Assembly: GCF_001942625.1 (NCBI RefSeq)
Contig: NZ_MLCL01000052.1
Location: forward strand, 43,725-107,724
DNA from: Mycobacterium syngnathidarum
GTDB taxonomy: Bacteria; Actinomycetota; Actinomycetes; Mycobacteriales; Mycobacteriaceae
Direction: 5' to 3'
Length of the DNA stretch: 64,000 nucleotides
Below, one piece after another: positions 28,358-37,500 of this stretch (position 1 is its first letter; every line of letters starts with the position of its first letter). The translations under genes were made by a program, and so were the position numbers. A model generated the notes under the pieces. The model did not search any database. It saw nothing but the letters and a program-made list of their open reading frames with translations, and had not been told where the DNA came from.

Positions 28358-29076
28358 TGAAAGTCCTGCTGCTCGGTGGCACCGGTGAGGCCCGCGCGCT
28401 GGCCGTGGCGCTGCATCCGCAGGTCGAGGTGATCAGCTCGCTGGCCGGGCGGGTTCCGGATCCGGCGCTGCCGGTCGGGCCGGTGCGTATCGGCGGGTTC
28501 GGCGGAGTGGACGGCATGCGGCAGTGGCTGCAAGATGCCGCCGTGGACGCAGTTGTCGATGCCACCCACCCCTTCGCGGCCACCATCACCGCACATGCGG
28601 CGCAGGTGTGCGCCGAACTCGGTCTGCCGCACTTGATCTTGGCCCGGCCGGCCTGGTCGCCGGGAACCGCGATAGTCGTGGCATCGGACACCGAAGCCGC
28701 CGAAACCGTGGCGGACAGAGGCTATTCACGGGTGTTTCTGACCACCGGACGTTCCGGTACCCGGGCCTTCAAAGACGTCGACGCCTGGTTCCTGATCCGT
28801 GCGGTCACTGCGCCGGATCCAGACACGCTGCCTGCCGATCACCAACTGCTGCTGTCGCGTGGCCCGTACGACTACGGCGGAGAGCTCGCCTTGCTGCGCA
28901 AGCACCGGATCGACGCGTTGGTGACCAAGAACAGCGGCGGCGCCATGACCGAGCCCAAGCTGCGGGCCGCCGAGGCAGCGGGGGTGCCGGTGGTGATGGT
29001 GGACCGACCGCCACTACCGCCAGGCGCTCACGCGGTAGCCACGGTCGAGGAGGCGGTGGGCTGGGTCAGACGCTGA
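28357..29076 (+). CDS. cobK: Precorrin-6A reductase CobK
   Basis: 239-aa NADPH-dependent reductase of the corrin ring. It begins MKVLLLGGTGEARALA (nucleotide-binding loop) and carries VDATHPFAATITAHA and TKNSGGAMTEPKL, conserved in CobK/CbiJ. It ends the cobLMK unit and its last 11 bases overlap the end of the convergent kinase-like gene. In M. tuberculosis the next genes are sigC and blaC; here a kinase and a TetR regulator occupy that site. Confidence 0.94.
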   Translation: MKVLLLGGTGEARALAVALHPQVEVISSLAGRVPDPALPVGPVRIGGFGGVDGMRQWLQDAAVDAVVDATHPFAATITAHAAQVCAELGLPHLILARPAWSPGTAIVVASDTEAAETVADRGYSRVFLTTGRSGTRAFKDVDAWFLIRAVTAPDPDTLPADHQLLLSRGPYDYGGELALLRKHRIDALVTKNSGGAMTEPKLRAAEAAGVPVVMVDRPPLPPGAHAVATVEEAVGWVRR

Positions 29077-30139
29077 TCAGATCGAGCGTGCCCAGCTCTC
29101 GGATCGCCTGACACCCGCGTCGGGCCATCACCACCATCATGTCGTCTCCGCGCTCGGTGGAGCTGGCGAAAGCGGTGCCGAGCACGGTGATCAGCGGCGC
29201 CTGCAGCATGCCCAGCCGGTAATCCTGCCAACAGGTTTCGCGATCGTATCCGGTGACGCCATGCGACACCAGCCGGTCATGGTAGGCCGTCACCAGGTCG
29301 GCTTCGGCGGCGGCCCGGACGGTCGGATCCAGGCTGGTCGCGGTGAAATACGACAGGTCGCGGGCGGGCAGACCGGATCCGAGGGTTTGCCAGTCCACCA
29401 CGGTGATCCGGGTGCGGTCGGGGTCGAACAGCATGTTGTCCAGGCGGTAATCGCCGTGCAGGATGGCGAACCGGTCCGGTTCGGCCAGCAGCCACGGGGT
29501 GACCACCGACATCGCCGCCCGCATGGTGTCGTGGTCCTCGGCGTCCAGCCGCGCGCCGATCTTGTCCAGGGTGATGTCGGTCGCCATCTTGGCGACATCG
29601 CCGAATCCTTTGGCGGAGTCGGGTTCCGGCTTGGGCATCGCGATACCGGGGAAGTTCGCCCACTGCGGGTCGGCCCAGGTCGGCCCGTGCAGATCGGCGA
29701 GTGCCAGGACGGCCAACGTGGCTTCCTCCGGTGTGCACCCGGCGATCTGATCGCCTTGTTCGGCGGGCGCCATGTCCGCCAGGAGTAGTACGAAATCTGT
29801 TCCGTCACAATCGATCTCACAGTGGTGGCAGCGCGGCACCGGAATCTGAACGTGATCGGCCACCTTGGTGTAGAAGGCGTGCTCCGAACGGTAGCCGATG
29901 GTGACGCGGTCACGGACGGTGTCGTCCTGCGACGGTAGCTTGATCGCGAATGTCTGCGGAAGTCCGGTGTTCTCGCGGTAGGTGACCGACACCCGATAGG
30001 TGGCACCGGTCTGGCCCGTGCCGATGGGCGCGCTCTGCGCCGAATCCACCTCGGCGCCAAGGATCTGCGACAACCACGCGGCGGTTACCTCGGCGGGTGT
30101 GCTCGGAATGGACTTGGGGATCGACCCCGCCGCGGTCAT
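29066..30139 (-). CDS. Phosphotransferase of the APH/EcKinase-like family
   Basis: 357-aa kinase-fold protein. The ATP-binding and catalytic parts are visible as FAIKLPS (lysine), HGDYRLDNMLFDP (Brenner motif, catalytic Asp) and TVVDWQTLGSG (metal Asp). Related mycobacterial proteins sit in lipid- and steroid-linked loci and are not known antibiotic kinases; the substrate cannot be told from sequence. ATG 30139 overlaps the stop of the tetR gene (TCAT on the plus strand at 30136-30139), so both are co-translated. Its catalytic motifs are nearly identical to those of the fusion at 49011-51026. Confidence 0.85.
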   Translation of the reverse strand: MTAAGSIPKSIPSTPAEVTAAWLSQILGAEVDSAQSAPIGTGQTGATYRVSVTYRENTGLPQTFAIKLPSQDDTVRDRVTIGYRSEHAFYTKVADHVQIPVPRCHHCEIDCDGTDFVLLLADMAPAEQGDQIAGCTPEEATLAVLALADLHGPTWADPQWANFPGIAMPKPEPDSAKGFGDVAKMATDITLDKIGARLDAEDHDTMRAAMSVVTPWLLAEPDRFAILHGDYRLDNMLFDPDRTRITVVDWQTLGSGLPARDLSYFTATSLDPTVRAAAEADLVTAYHDRLVSHGVTGYDRETCWQDYRLGMLQAPLITVLGTAFASSTERGDDMMVVMARRGCQAIRELGTLDLISV

Positions 30140-30774
30140 CGAACTGTCCCGTAGATCGATCCCATCCACATTGCCTCAGCACCTTCCGATAGTTGTTGTC
30201 GTGACAGCGGCCCACCCAGGATGAACCGTTCCACAAGACGGTCGTTGAATTCGATGAGCAGGCTCGCGAGCACCACCGGGTCGGCGCCGTCGGGCGCACG
30301 TCCTGCGGTCCGCTCGTCGGCGATCACCGCCGAGACGGTGGGAACAAAGGACTCGCGCGCCTGGTCCCACAGATCGCGGATGGCCACACTGGAGCCACGC
30401 GCCTCTAACATGGCCTGCACCAGGTAGCGGTGATCCTCGGCCGTCTTCAGCACGGCCTCGATGGTGTCGTGGATACGGCTACGTGGTGGACGGGCGGCAT
30501 CGGCCAGGATGTGGTTGGCGGCGAACAACGCGTCGTACATGGGCTCGAGCAGTGCTGCGACGGCGGCCGCCTTGTTCTCGAAATAGAAATAGAACGCTGA
30601 GCGGCCCACCCCGGCCTGACGAGCCACCTCGGCGATGTTCAGCGCGTCGAACCCGGTTCGCCGTAGGTGTTCGTTGAGCGCCTCCAGAATTGCGGTACGG
30701 CGCTGATCACTGCGTTGGGGTTGACGCCGGTCAAGGGGCGACCGCGCGGGTGCACCCTGTGGTGCCGTAGGCAT
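30136..30774 (-). CDS. TetR-family transcriptional regulator
   Basis: 212-aa repressor-type protein. The N-terminal helix-turn-helix is in LNIAEVARQAGVGRSAFYFYF (about residues 38-58), followed by a mostly helical ligand domain. ATG 30774 is preferred because GGGAGGG lies nine bases upstream; an ATG at 30792 and a TTG at 30798 are also in frame. It is coupled to the kinase gene downstream. A TGACA-N2-TGTCA element overlaps its -35 box, so it probably represses itself and the kinase. Confidence 0.88.
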   Translation of the reverse strand: MPTAPQGAPARSPLDRRQPQRSDQRRTAILEALNEHLRRTGFDALNIAEVARQAGVGRSAFYFYFENKAAAVAALLEPMYDALFAANHILADAARPPRSRIHDTIEAVLKTAEDHRYLVQAMLEARGSSVAIRDLWDQARESFVPTVSAVIADERTAGRAPDGADPVVLASLLIEFNDRLVERFILGGPLSRQQLSEGAEAMWMGSIYGTVR

Positions 30775-30813
30775 GCTGGCCGACCCTCCCATTTGCAACG
30801 GGTGTGACGCCGG

Positions 30814-30842
30814 ACACTATCGACCAGTCTGACAACTGTCAA
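30814..30842 (-). promoter_or_regulatory. Promoter of the tetR-kinase operon
   Basis: On the minus strand TTGACA (30842-30837), a 17-base spacer and TAGTGT (30819-30814) form a good sigma-A promoter, with a start point near 30807. The -35 box overlaps the palindromic element at 30830-30841. Confidence 0.6.
30830..30841. promoter_or_regulatory. TetR operator candidate (TGACA-N2-TGTCA), copy 1
   Basis: TGACAACTGTCA has perfect 5-bp arms and a two-base centre. It overlaps the -35 hexamer of the tetR promoter. The same arms, spacing and flanking GTTGACA recur at 48967-48978 before another kinase gene. Confidence 0.6.
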
Positions 30843-30874
30843 CAAAAAGCGACGCGAGTCAGTCGGTGGCCGTC

Positions 30875-32401
30875 TCAGCCGGGGTACTGGCGCGGCGTGA
30901 ACACCCGGTCCTCGGTGGTGTCGCCGGCAGCCGAACCCGTGTACCACTGCGTCTGCGACGAGCCGATGATCAGCATCGTGCGCATGTCCACCTGCGTCGG
31001 ATCCAGGTCTGCCAGCCGCACCACGGTCACCCGCTCACCCGGGCCAGGGTGCGCACCGGAGACGGCGCGGGCGATGACCACCGGGGTGCTCGGATCCCGG
31101 TACTCGAGCAGCAGTTCGCGCATGGCGCCCACCTGCCAGGTCCGGCTCTTGGAGGCCGGGTTGTAGATCGCCAGCGCCAGATCGGCTTTGGCCGCCGCGG
31201 TGAGACGCTCGACGATCACGTCCCAGGGCTTGAGGCGGTCCGACAGCGAGATCACGGCGTAGTCATGGCCGAGCGGGGCGCCCACCCGGCTTGCGACGGC
31301 CTGGGCCGCCGTCATCGCGGGAACCACCCGGACCTGGACGCCGGGCCACTGCTTGGCCTCTTCGAGCACCGCGGTGGCCATCGCGAACACACCCGGATCA
31401 CCGGAAGACACCACGGCGACCGTCCGGCCCTCCTGAGCCAGCTTGCAGGCCAGCTGAGCGCGGGCCGGCTCGTCGGTGTTGTCGCTGGGGTGGTGGTGCT
31501 GCCCGGCGCGGGCCCCGACGCGGTGGAGATAAGGGCCGTAGCCGATCAGGTCGGTGGCCGCGGCGAGTTCGCGGCGGCTCTGCGGGGTCATCCAGTCCGA
31601 GTCGCCCGGGCCCAGGCCGACCACCACCACGCTGCCCTGCGGCGAGGTGGACCTGGGCCGGCCGGGAACCATGGCCAGCGAGAAGTACGGCACCTTGATG
31701 TCCGCGCCGCCTTCACTGCCCACCTCGCCGGCCGGCGAGACTCGCTGCCGATCCGTGCTGGCACGCTCGACGTAGTAGGCCTCGTCCAGCCGACCGGTCG
31801 ACTCGAGGGCTTCTCGCACCCGCGTGTAGGACCGGCCGAGCTTGAGCACGACGGCTGCATCGGTGTCGGCCAGGCGCCGTTCCAGCTCCGCCGTGGGCAG
31901 CGTGCCGGGCAGGATCGTCAGCACGTCGTCGCCCTGCACCAGCGGGGTGCCCGTGGCGGCCGAGGCCGCGCTCACCGAGGTGACACCGGGGACGATGACG
32001 GCGTCGAACCGCTCCGTGAGCCGGGTGTGCATGTGCATGTAGGAGCTGTAGAACAGGGGATCGCCCTCGGCCAGCAGGGCCACGTCGCGGCCGGCCTCCA
32101 GGTGCGCGGCGATGCGCTCGGCGGCGGCGGCGTAGAAGTCCTCCATCGCGCCGACGTAGCCGCCCGGATGGTCGGTGGTCTCGGTGGTCACGGGATAGAC
32201 CAGATGCTCTTCGATCTGGTCCTCGCGCAGGTAGGGCGCGGCGATACCCCTGGCGATGCTGTGCCCGTGCTTGGCGCTGTGATACGCCACCACGTCAGCC
32301 GCACCGATCAGCCGGGCCGCCTTGACCGTGACGAGCTCCGGATCGCCCGGGCCGAGCCCGACGCCGTACAGGGTTCCGCGGTTGGTCGACTCGGTGTTCA
32401 C
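30875..32401 (-). CDS. cobIJ: Fused precorrin-2 C20- / precorrin-3B C17-methyltransferase CobIJ
   Basis: 508-aa fusion of two tetrapyrrole methylases. CobI is the N-terminal half ([19 protein letters not shown] at residue 14 on, [13 protein letters not shown]); CobJ starts near residue 250 ([28 protein letters not shown]). CobI methylates C20 of precorrin-2; CobJ methylates C17 with ring contraction. The fused form and length match M. tuberculosis CobI. It overlaps cobH by four bases and is the last gene of cobG-cobH-cobIJ. Confidence 0.95.
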   Translation of the reverse strand: MNTESTNRGTLYGVGLGPGDPELVTVKAARLIGAADVVAYHSAKHGHSIARGIAAPYLREDQIEEHLVYPVTTETTDHPGGYVGAMEDFYAAAAERIAAHLEAGRDVALLAEGDPLFYSSYMHMHTRLTERFDAVIVPGVTSVSAASAATGTPLVQGDDVLTILPGTLPTAELERRLADTDAAVVLKLGRSYTRVREALESTGRLDEAYYVERASTDRQRVSPAGEVGSEGGADIKVPYFSLAMVPGRPRSTSPQGSVVVVGLGPGDSDWMTPQSRRELAAATDLIGYGPYLHRVGARAGQHHHPSDNTDEPARAQLACKLAQEGRTVAVVSSGDPGVFAMATAVLEEAKQWPGVQVRVVPAMTAAQAVASRVGAPLGHDYAVISLSDRLKPWDVIVERLTAAAKADLALAIYNPASKSRTWQVGAMRELLLEYRDPSTPVVIARAVSGAHPGPGERVTVVRLADLDPTQVDMRTMLIIGSSQTQWYTGSAAGDTTEDRVFTPRQYPG

Positions 32402-33030
32402 TCGCGCTCACTTGCAATCGAATTGACGGCGGCCGCGGCCATGGCGCTGCCACCGCGCCGGCCGGTCACCACCAGATAGGACATCCCACGCGGACGCTCG
32501 ATCAGTTCCTGCTTGGACTGCGCGGACCCGACGAATCCGACCGGCCCGCCCAACACCGCGGCCGGTACGGGCGCGCCCTCGTCGAGCAGCTCCAGCAGCC
32601 GGAACAGGGCGGTCGGCGCATTGCCGATCGCGACCACCGCGCCGCCGAGGCGCTCGGCCCACAGATCGACCGCGGCTGCCGAGCGGGTGAACCCCAACTT
32701 GGCCGCCAACTCCGGGGCACGCGGATCGGCCACCAGCGAGACGACCTCGTTGTCGGCAGGTAATCGCGAGCGAGTGATTCCGGCCGCGACCATCGACGAG
32801 TCGCACAGCACCGGGGCGCCCGCGGCGAGTGCGGTATGCGCCCTGGCCACCACGTCTTCGGTGTAGGAGACATGATCGGCGACGTCGACCTGGCCGCAAG
32901 TGTGGATCAGGCGCACCACCACCCGCGACACATCGTCGGGGAAGCGCGACAGGTTCGCCTCGGCGCGGATCGTCGCGAACGACTGCCGGTAGATCTCGGC
33001 GGCGTCACGGATGTAGTCGAGCACCCGCAT
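32398..33030 (-). CDS. cobH: Precorrin-8X methylmutase CobH
   Basis: 210-aa enzyme (named CobC in M. tuberculosis annotation) that moves the C11 methyl group to C12, giving hydrogenobyrinate. The catalytic histidine is in [18 protein letters not shown]; other conserved parts are [11 protein letters not shown] and [16 protein letters not shown] 33030 lies three bases after cobG, so it is in the same operon. Confidence 0.95.
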   Translation of the reverse strand: MRVLDYIRDAAEIYRQSFATIRAEANLSRFPDDVSRVVVRLIHTCGQVDVADHVSYTEDVVARAHTALAAGAPVLCDSSMVAAGITRSRLPADNEVVSLVADPRAPELAAKLGFTRSAAAVDLWAERLGGAVVAIGNAPTALFRLLELLDEGAPVPAAVLGGPVGFVGSAQSKQELIERPRGMSYLVVTGRRGGSAMAAAAVNSIASERE

Positions 33031-33033
33031 ACC

Positions 33034-34152
33034 CTACGGGGGCGCGATACGCAGCCGGTATCCGTCCTCGCCCGCGACCAGGACCTCCCCGCCGGGAGGG
33101 CTGCCGCAGGCCCGCTCACAGCCCACGAAATGCCGGTGCGCGTCCGTGGGGGCGTTGACCGCCTCGGCAGCATCGGCGCGCACATCGGCGGCGGACTTGG
33201 CGCATCCGGGGCTGCCGGTGCAGGCGCTGATCCGCAGCCACGGCGAGTTCTCGTCGAACACCAGTCCCAACGGTGCCAGCACGCGCAGCGCGGTGTCCGC
33301 GACCCCCTCCGGCACGTCGCACACCAGGACCGAGCGCCATGGGGTGATCACCAGCGGAGCCTCGACGGCGGCCAGGAAGCGGGCCACCCGGGCCTGCAGC
33401 ACCCCCAGTGGCAGCGCGGCCCCGAGTGCGACGTCGCCATCGCGTTGCTCGATCCAGCCCACCGGCGGGGTCATCGTCGCCGGCCAGGTGGCGCCGGCCG
33501 GTGCGGCGGCGGTCAGGCCCTCCAGCAGCGCTGAATGATCGTCAAGTTCGGTTATGCGCCAGGCTTTTCCACGTATCTCGGTGAACCGTCTGGCGATCTC
33601 GATCAGGGTGGCCACCACGTCACCGGCATCCAGTCGCACCCCGGTGTCGCGCCCGGCCAGCAGGAGAGCGAATGTGCCGTCATCGTGGGCGTGCACCCCG
33701 GCGTCGGCATCGATTCCGGACATGTCGCCGCGGCCGTCGTCCAGGCTGAACCAGAACCTGCCCGGCAAGGACACCAGTGCCTCGTCGGCCTGGATGGCGT
33801 GGTCGAGGTCGACGACGAGGGGACGGACATCGCTGACGCCGCCCGAGCGCCCGGACAGGGGCGAGGCGACGATGTTGCGGGCTCGCTCATGGGTCGGTGA
33901 GGGCAGCAGGCCCGCTGCCGTCAACGCCGTGGCGGCCCCCTCGGTATCGGTCACCGCGCGGATCTGGATGTTGCCTCGAGAGGTCAGTTCCATTGCGGGA
34001 GAGCCGAACTGCTCGGCCACCTGGGCCAATGTCGTCAGCTGGGCCGAGGTGACCATCCCGCCGGGGAGGCGGACCCGCACGAGGGCGCCGTCGGCGGCCT
34101 GGTGCACCGTCAGTGCGCCAGGGCAGGCGTCCTGGTCTCGGGTCCTGTTCAT
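33034..34152 (-). CDS. cobG: Precorrin-3B synthase CobG
   Basis: 372-aa nitrite/sulfite-reductase-like protein that oxidises precorrin-3A using a 4Fe-4S cluster and oxygen. Cluster cysteines are in SACTGSPGCAKS and FVGCERACGSP. ATG 34152 (MNRTRDQDACPG) is chosen because it aligns with the M. tuberculosis start and because a TAAGAT -10 box covers the alternative ATG at 34164. It is first in the minus-strand operon and diverges from the small protein and cobN. Confidence 0.92.
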   Translation of the reverse strand: MNRTRDQDACPGALTVHQAADGALVRVRLPGGMVTSAQLTTLAQVAEQFGSPAMELTSRGNIQIRAVTDTEGAATALTAAGLLPSPTHERARNIVASPLSGRSGGVSDVRPLVVDLDHAIQADEALVSLPGRFWFSLDDGRGDMSGIDADAGVHAHDDGTFALLLAGRDTGVRLDAGDVVATLIEIARRFTEIRGKAWRITELDDHSALLEGLTAAAPAGATWPATMTPPVGWIEQRDGDVALGAALPLGVLQARVARFLAAVEAPLVITPWRSVLVCDVPEGVADTALRVLAPLGLVFDENSPWLRISACTGSPGCAKSAADVRADAAEAVNAPTDAHRHFVGCERACGSPPGGEVLVAGEDGYRLRIAPP

Positions 34153-34162
34153 CTCGCCCGCC

Positions 34163-34168
34163 ATCTTA
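34163..34168 (-). promoter_or_regulatory. -10 box (TAAGAT) for cobG
   Basis: TAAGAT on the minus strand is ten bases before the cobG ATG, giving a leader of only about three bases. A CRP-like site lies just upstream at 34183-34198. Confidence 0.4.
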
Positions 34169-34182
34169 CTTTCGGGGATGGG

Positions 34183-34198
34183 TGTGACATCGGTCACT
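34183..34198. promoter_or_regulatory. CRP-like site upstream of cobG
   Basis: TGTGA-N6-TCACT agrees with the cAMP-receptor-protein consensus in both half-sites. It is centred about 35 bases before the predicted cobG transcription start, where a CRP-family dimer would meet RNA polymerase. Confidence 0.4.
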
Positions 34199-34237
34199 GA
34201 CCCGGAAACCTGTTCGGTCGCTTACAGATCGGCGATT

Positions 34238-34266
34238 TTGACCGGCTGAGGACGTACCGTTTACGA
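34238..34266 (+). promoter_or_regulatory. Possible promoter toward the small protein and cobN
   Basis: TTGACC (34238-34243), 17 bases and TTACGA (34261-34266). The -35 box is good and the -10 box weak. It points at the 35-aa gene and cobN; the predicted start would fall at the edge of the 25-bp inverted repeat. Confidence 0.3.
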
Positions 34267-34269
34267 GGA

Positions 34270-34294
34270 TTCCCGGAACCGCCGGTACCGGGAA
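34270..34294. repeat. 25-bp inverted repeat between cobG and cobN
   Basis: Arms of TTCCCGG, one unpaired A, ACCG, then a one-base centre and CGGT, one unpaired A, CCGGGAA. Eleven of twelve positions pair. It is either an operator next to the plus-strand start point or an RNA hairpin in the leader of the cobN transcript. Confidence 0.5.
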
Positions 34295-34336
34295 CATTGG
34301 AAGCAACACCCAAACCTCTGGCGGAAGGAGCGATCC

Positions 34337-34444
34337 ATGCTTGCCTTCGGTGCATTCGCCGCATTCGTCCTTGTGCTCGTCGCAACGGCGGGCTCGCCGT
34401 ACCGGCAGTCTTGGCACGACCGTTTCGGTGAGACCCAGCCCTGA
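34337..34444 (+). CDS. 35-aa membrane miniprotein upstream of cobN
   Basis: A small gene with a clear ribosome site (GGAAGGAG at 34323-34330) six bases before its ATG. The product has one hydrophobic segment (LAFGAFAAFVLVLVATAG) followed by a short polar tail ending ETQP. No family is recognised. It precedes cobN by about 60 bases in the same direction and may be a membrane helper for cobalt supply or simply a leader peptide; neither can be shown. Confidence 0.55.
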   Translation: MLAFGAFAAFVLVLVATAGSPYRQSWHDRFGETQP

Positions 34445-34507
34445 CCCTGATGACCTCGGACCGCACCGACTGCCCCGATCGGGTAGTCCGTGCGGTACGA
34501 ATGGGGG

Positions 34508-37500
34508 GTGTTTGCTCCCACTGTCCTGCTGCTGTCGACCTCGGACACCGACCTGATCACTGCCCGCGCCAGCGGGGCCCGGTACCGCTGGGCCAACCCG
34601 TCGCGGCTGATCGACGGTGATCTTGAGGAGTTGCTCGAGGGCGCCGACATCGCGGTGATCCGGATCCTCGGTGGCTACCGCGCCTGGCAGGACGGCATCG
34701 ACAGCGTGGTGGCCAGCGGGGTACCGACGGTCGTGGTCAGCGGTGAGCAGTCGCCGGACGCCGAACTGATGGGGCATTCCACCGCCCCGCAGGGTGCCGC
34801 CCTGCAGACGCACATCTACCTGGCCCAGGGCGGGGTCGACAATCTGGCGAACCTGCACTCGTTCCTGTCCGACACCCTGCTGATGACCGGGTTCGGATTC
34901 GCGGCACCGGTGACCACGCCGAGTTGGGGAGTGCTGGAGCGGCCCACTGCCACCGTGCCGGATGGGCCGACCATCGCGGTGCTCTACTACCGCGCCCAGC
35001 AACTGGCCGGGAACACCGCCTACGTCGAGGCGTTGTGCGACGCCGTCGAGCAGGCCGGAGGGCGCGCGTTGCCGGTGTTCTGCGCTTCCCTGCGTACCGC
35101 CGAACCCGAGCTCCTCGAGCTGCTCGGCACCGCCGATGCACTCGTCACCACCGTTCTCGCCGCCGGCGGCGCAACCCCGGCAGCGGTGGGTGCGGGAGGC
35201 AGCGACGATTCCTGGAACGTCGCTCACCTTGCCGCACTGGACATTCCGATCCTGCAGGGACTGTGCCTGACCAGTTCGCGGGACCAATGGTCGGATAGCG
35301 ACGACGGGATGTCGCCGCTGGACGTCGCCACCCAGGTGGCCGTTCCCGAGTTCGACGGCCGCATCATCACCGTGCCCTTCTCGTTCAAGGAGATCGACGC
35401 CGAAGGGCTGATCTCCTACGTCGCCGATCCCGAGCGCTGTGCCCGGGTGGCCGGCCTGGCCGTGCGCCACGCCCGGCTGCGCGCCATCCCGGCTGCCGAA
35501 AAACGTGTGGCCGTCGTGTTCTCGGCCTACCCCACCAAGCATGCTCGCATCGGAAATGCCGTCGGCCTGGACACACCGGCCAGCGCTGTGGCGCTACTGC
35601 GCGCCATGCGCGACGCCGGCTACGACATCGGCGAGGCAACCGGCTCCGGCGACCTCGCCGAAATCGGCGGCTCCGGCGACCTCGCCACAATTGTCGCCTC
35701 CGGCGACGGTGACGCCCTGATCCACTCACTCATCGAACGCGGCGGGCAGGACCCGGACTGGCTGACCGACGAAGCGCTGGCCGCCAATCCGATTCGGGTG
35801 TCGGCAAAGGACTACCGGGCCTGGTTCGCGACGCTGCCCGCCGAGCTCGCCGATGCCATCGTCGAGCACTGGGGTCCGCCACCGGGCGAGCTCTTCGTGG
35901 ACCGCAGCCGCGATCCCGACGGCGAGATCGTCATCGCGGCAATCCAATCCGGCAACGTGGTGCTGATCGTCCAGCCGCCCCGCGGCTTCGGCGAGAACCC
36001 GGTAGCGATCTACCATGACCCCGACCTGCCGCCCAGCCACCACTATCTGGCCGCTTACCGCTGGCTGGATTCATCGTTTCCCGGTTCGTTCGGGGCGCAC
36101 GTGCTGGTACACCTGGGCAAGCACGGCAACCTGGAATGGTTGCCCGGCAAGACCCTCGGCATGAGTGCGGCCTGCGGCACCGACGCGGCGCTCGGCGACC
36201 TGCCGCTGATCTACCCCTTCCTGGTCAACGACCCGGGGGAGGGCACCCAGGCCAAGCGCCGGGCCCACGCCACCCTGATCGACCACCTCATCCCACCGAT
36301 GGCGCGCGCCGAAACCTACGGCGACATCGCCAAACTGGAACAGCTGCTCGACGAGCACTCCACGGTCTCGGCACTGGACCCCGGCAAGCTTCCGGCCATC
36401 CGCCAGCAGATCTGGACGTTGATGCGCGCCGCCAAGATGGACCACGACCTGGGCTTGGAGGATCGTCCCGACGAGGACTCCTTCGACGACATGCTGCTGC
36501 ACGTCGACGGGTGGCTGTGCGAGATCAAGGATGTCCAGATCCGCGACGGTCTGCACGTCCTGGGACAGAAGCCCACCGGCGAAGGCGAACTGGACCTGGT
36601 GCTGGCCATCTTGCGGGCCCGCCAGTTGTTCGGCGGCGAGCAAACCGTTCCCGGGTTGCGGCAGGCGCTCGGACTCACCGAGGACGGCAGCGATGACCGC
36701 TCAGCTGTTGACGCGGCCGAAGCCGGCGCCCGCGAACTGGTCTCGGCACTGCAGGAAACCGGTTGGGATGCCGGCACAGTCGACAAGATCACCGACAACC
36801 CGGAGGTGGCCCGGATCCTGCGGTTCGCCGCCACCGAGGTGGTGCCGCGACTGGCCGGTACCGCGGGCGAGATCGACCAGGTGTTGCGTGCCCTGGCCGG
36901 TGGCTTCATCGCCTCAGGGCCGTCCGGGTCGCCACTGCGCGGCCTGGTCAACGTGCTGCCCACCGGGCGAAACTTCTACTCGGTGGATCCCAAGGCGGTC
37001 CCGTCCCGGCTGGCCTGGGAAACCGGTCTGGCAATGGCGGATTCGTTGTTGGAGCGCTACCGGACCGATTACGGCCGCTGGCCGGAATCGGTGGGGCTCT
37101 CCGTCTGGGGTACGTCGGCCATGCGCACCGCCGGTGACGACATCGCCGAAGTGCTGGCCCTGCTCGGAGTGCGGCCGGTGTGGGATGACGCCTCGCGCCG
37201 CGTGGTCAACCTGGAGCCGATCGACTTGTCCGAGCTCGGCCGTCCGCGTATCGACGTCACGGTGCGGATCTCCGGGTTCTTCCGTGACGCCTTCCCACAC
37301 GTGGTCACCATGCTCGACGATGCGGTGGCCTTGGTGGCGGGCCTCGACGAGTCGGCCGAAGACAACTATGTGCGTGCCCACTCCCAGGCCGACCTGGCCG
37401 AGCACGGTGACCAGAGGCGTGCCACCACAAGGATTTTCGGATCCAAGCCGGGGACCTACGGGGCGGGCCTGTTGCAGCTGATCGACAGCCGCAACTGGCG

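Noticed and set aside
29066..30139. Antibiotic-resistance role for the APH-like kinase
   Set aside because: The family is broad, and the genomic setting with a TetR-controlled lipid-type fusion relative does not support aminoglycoside modification.
34199..34336. Cobalamin riboswitch in front of the cob genes
   Set aside because: I looked for the conserved B12-box and saw no convincing match; only an inverted repeat is present.
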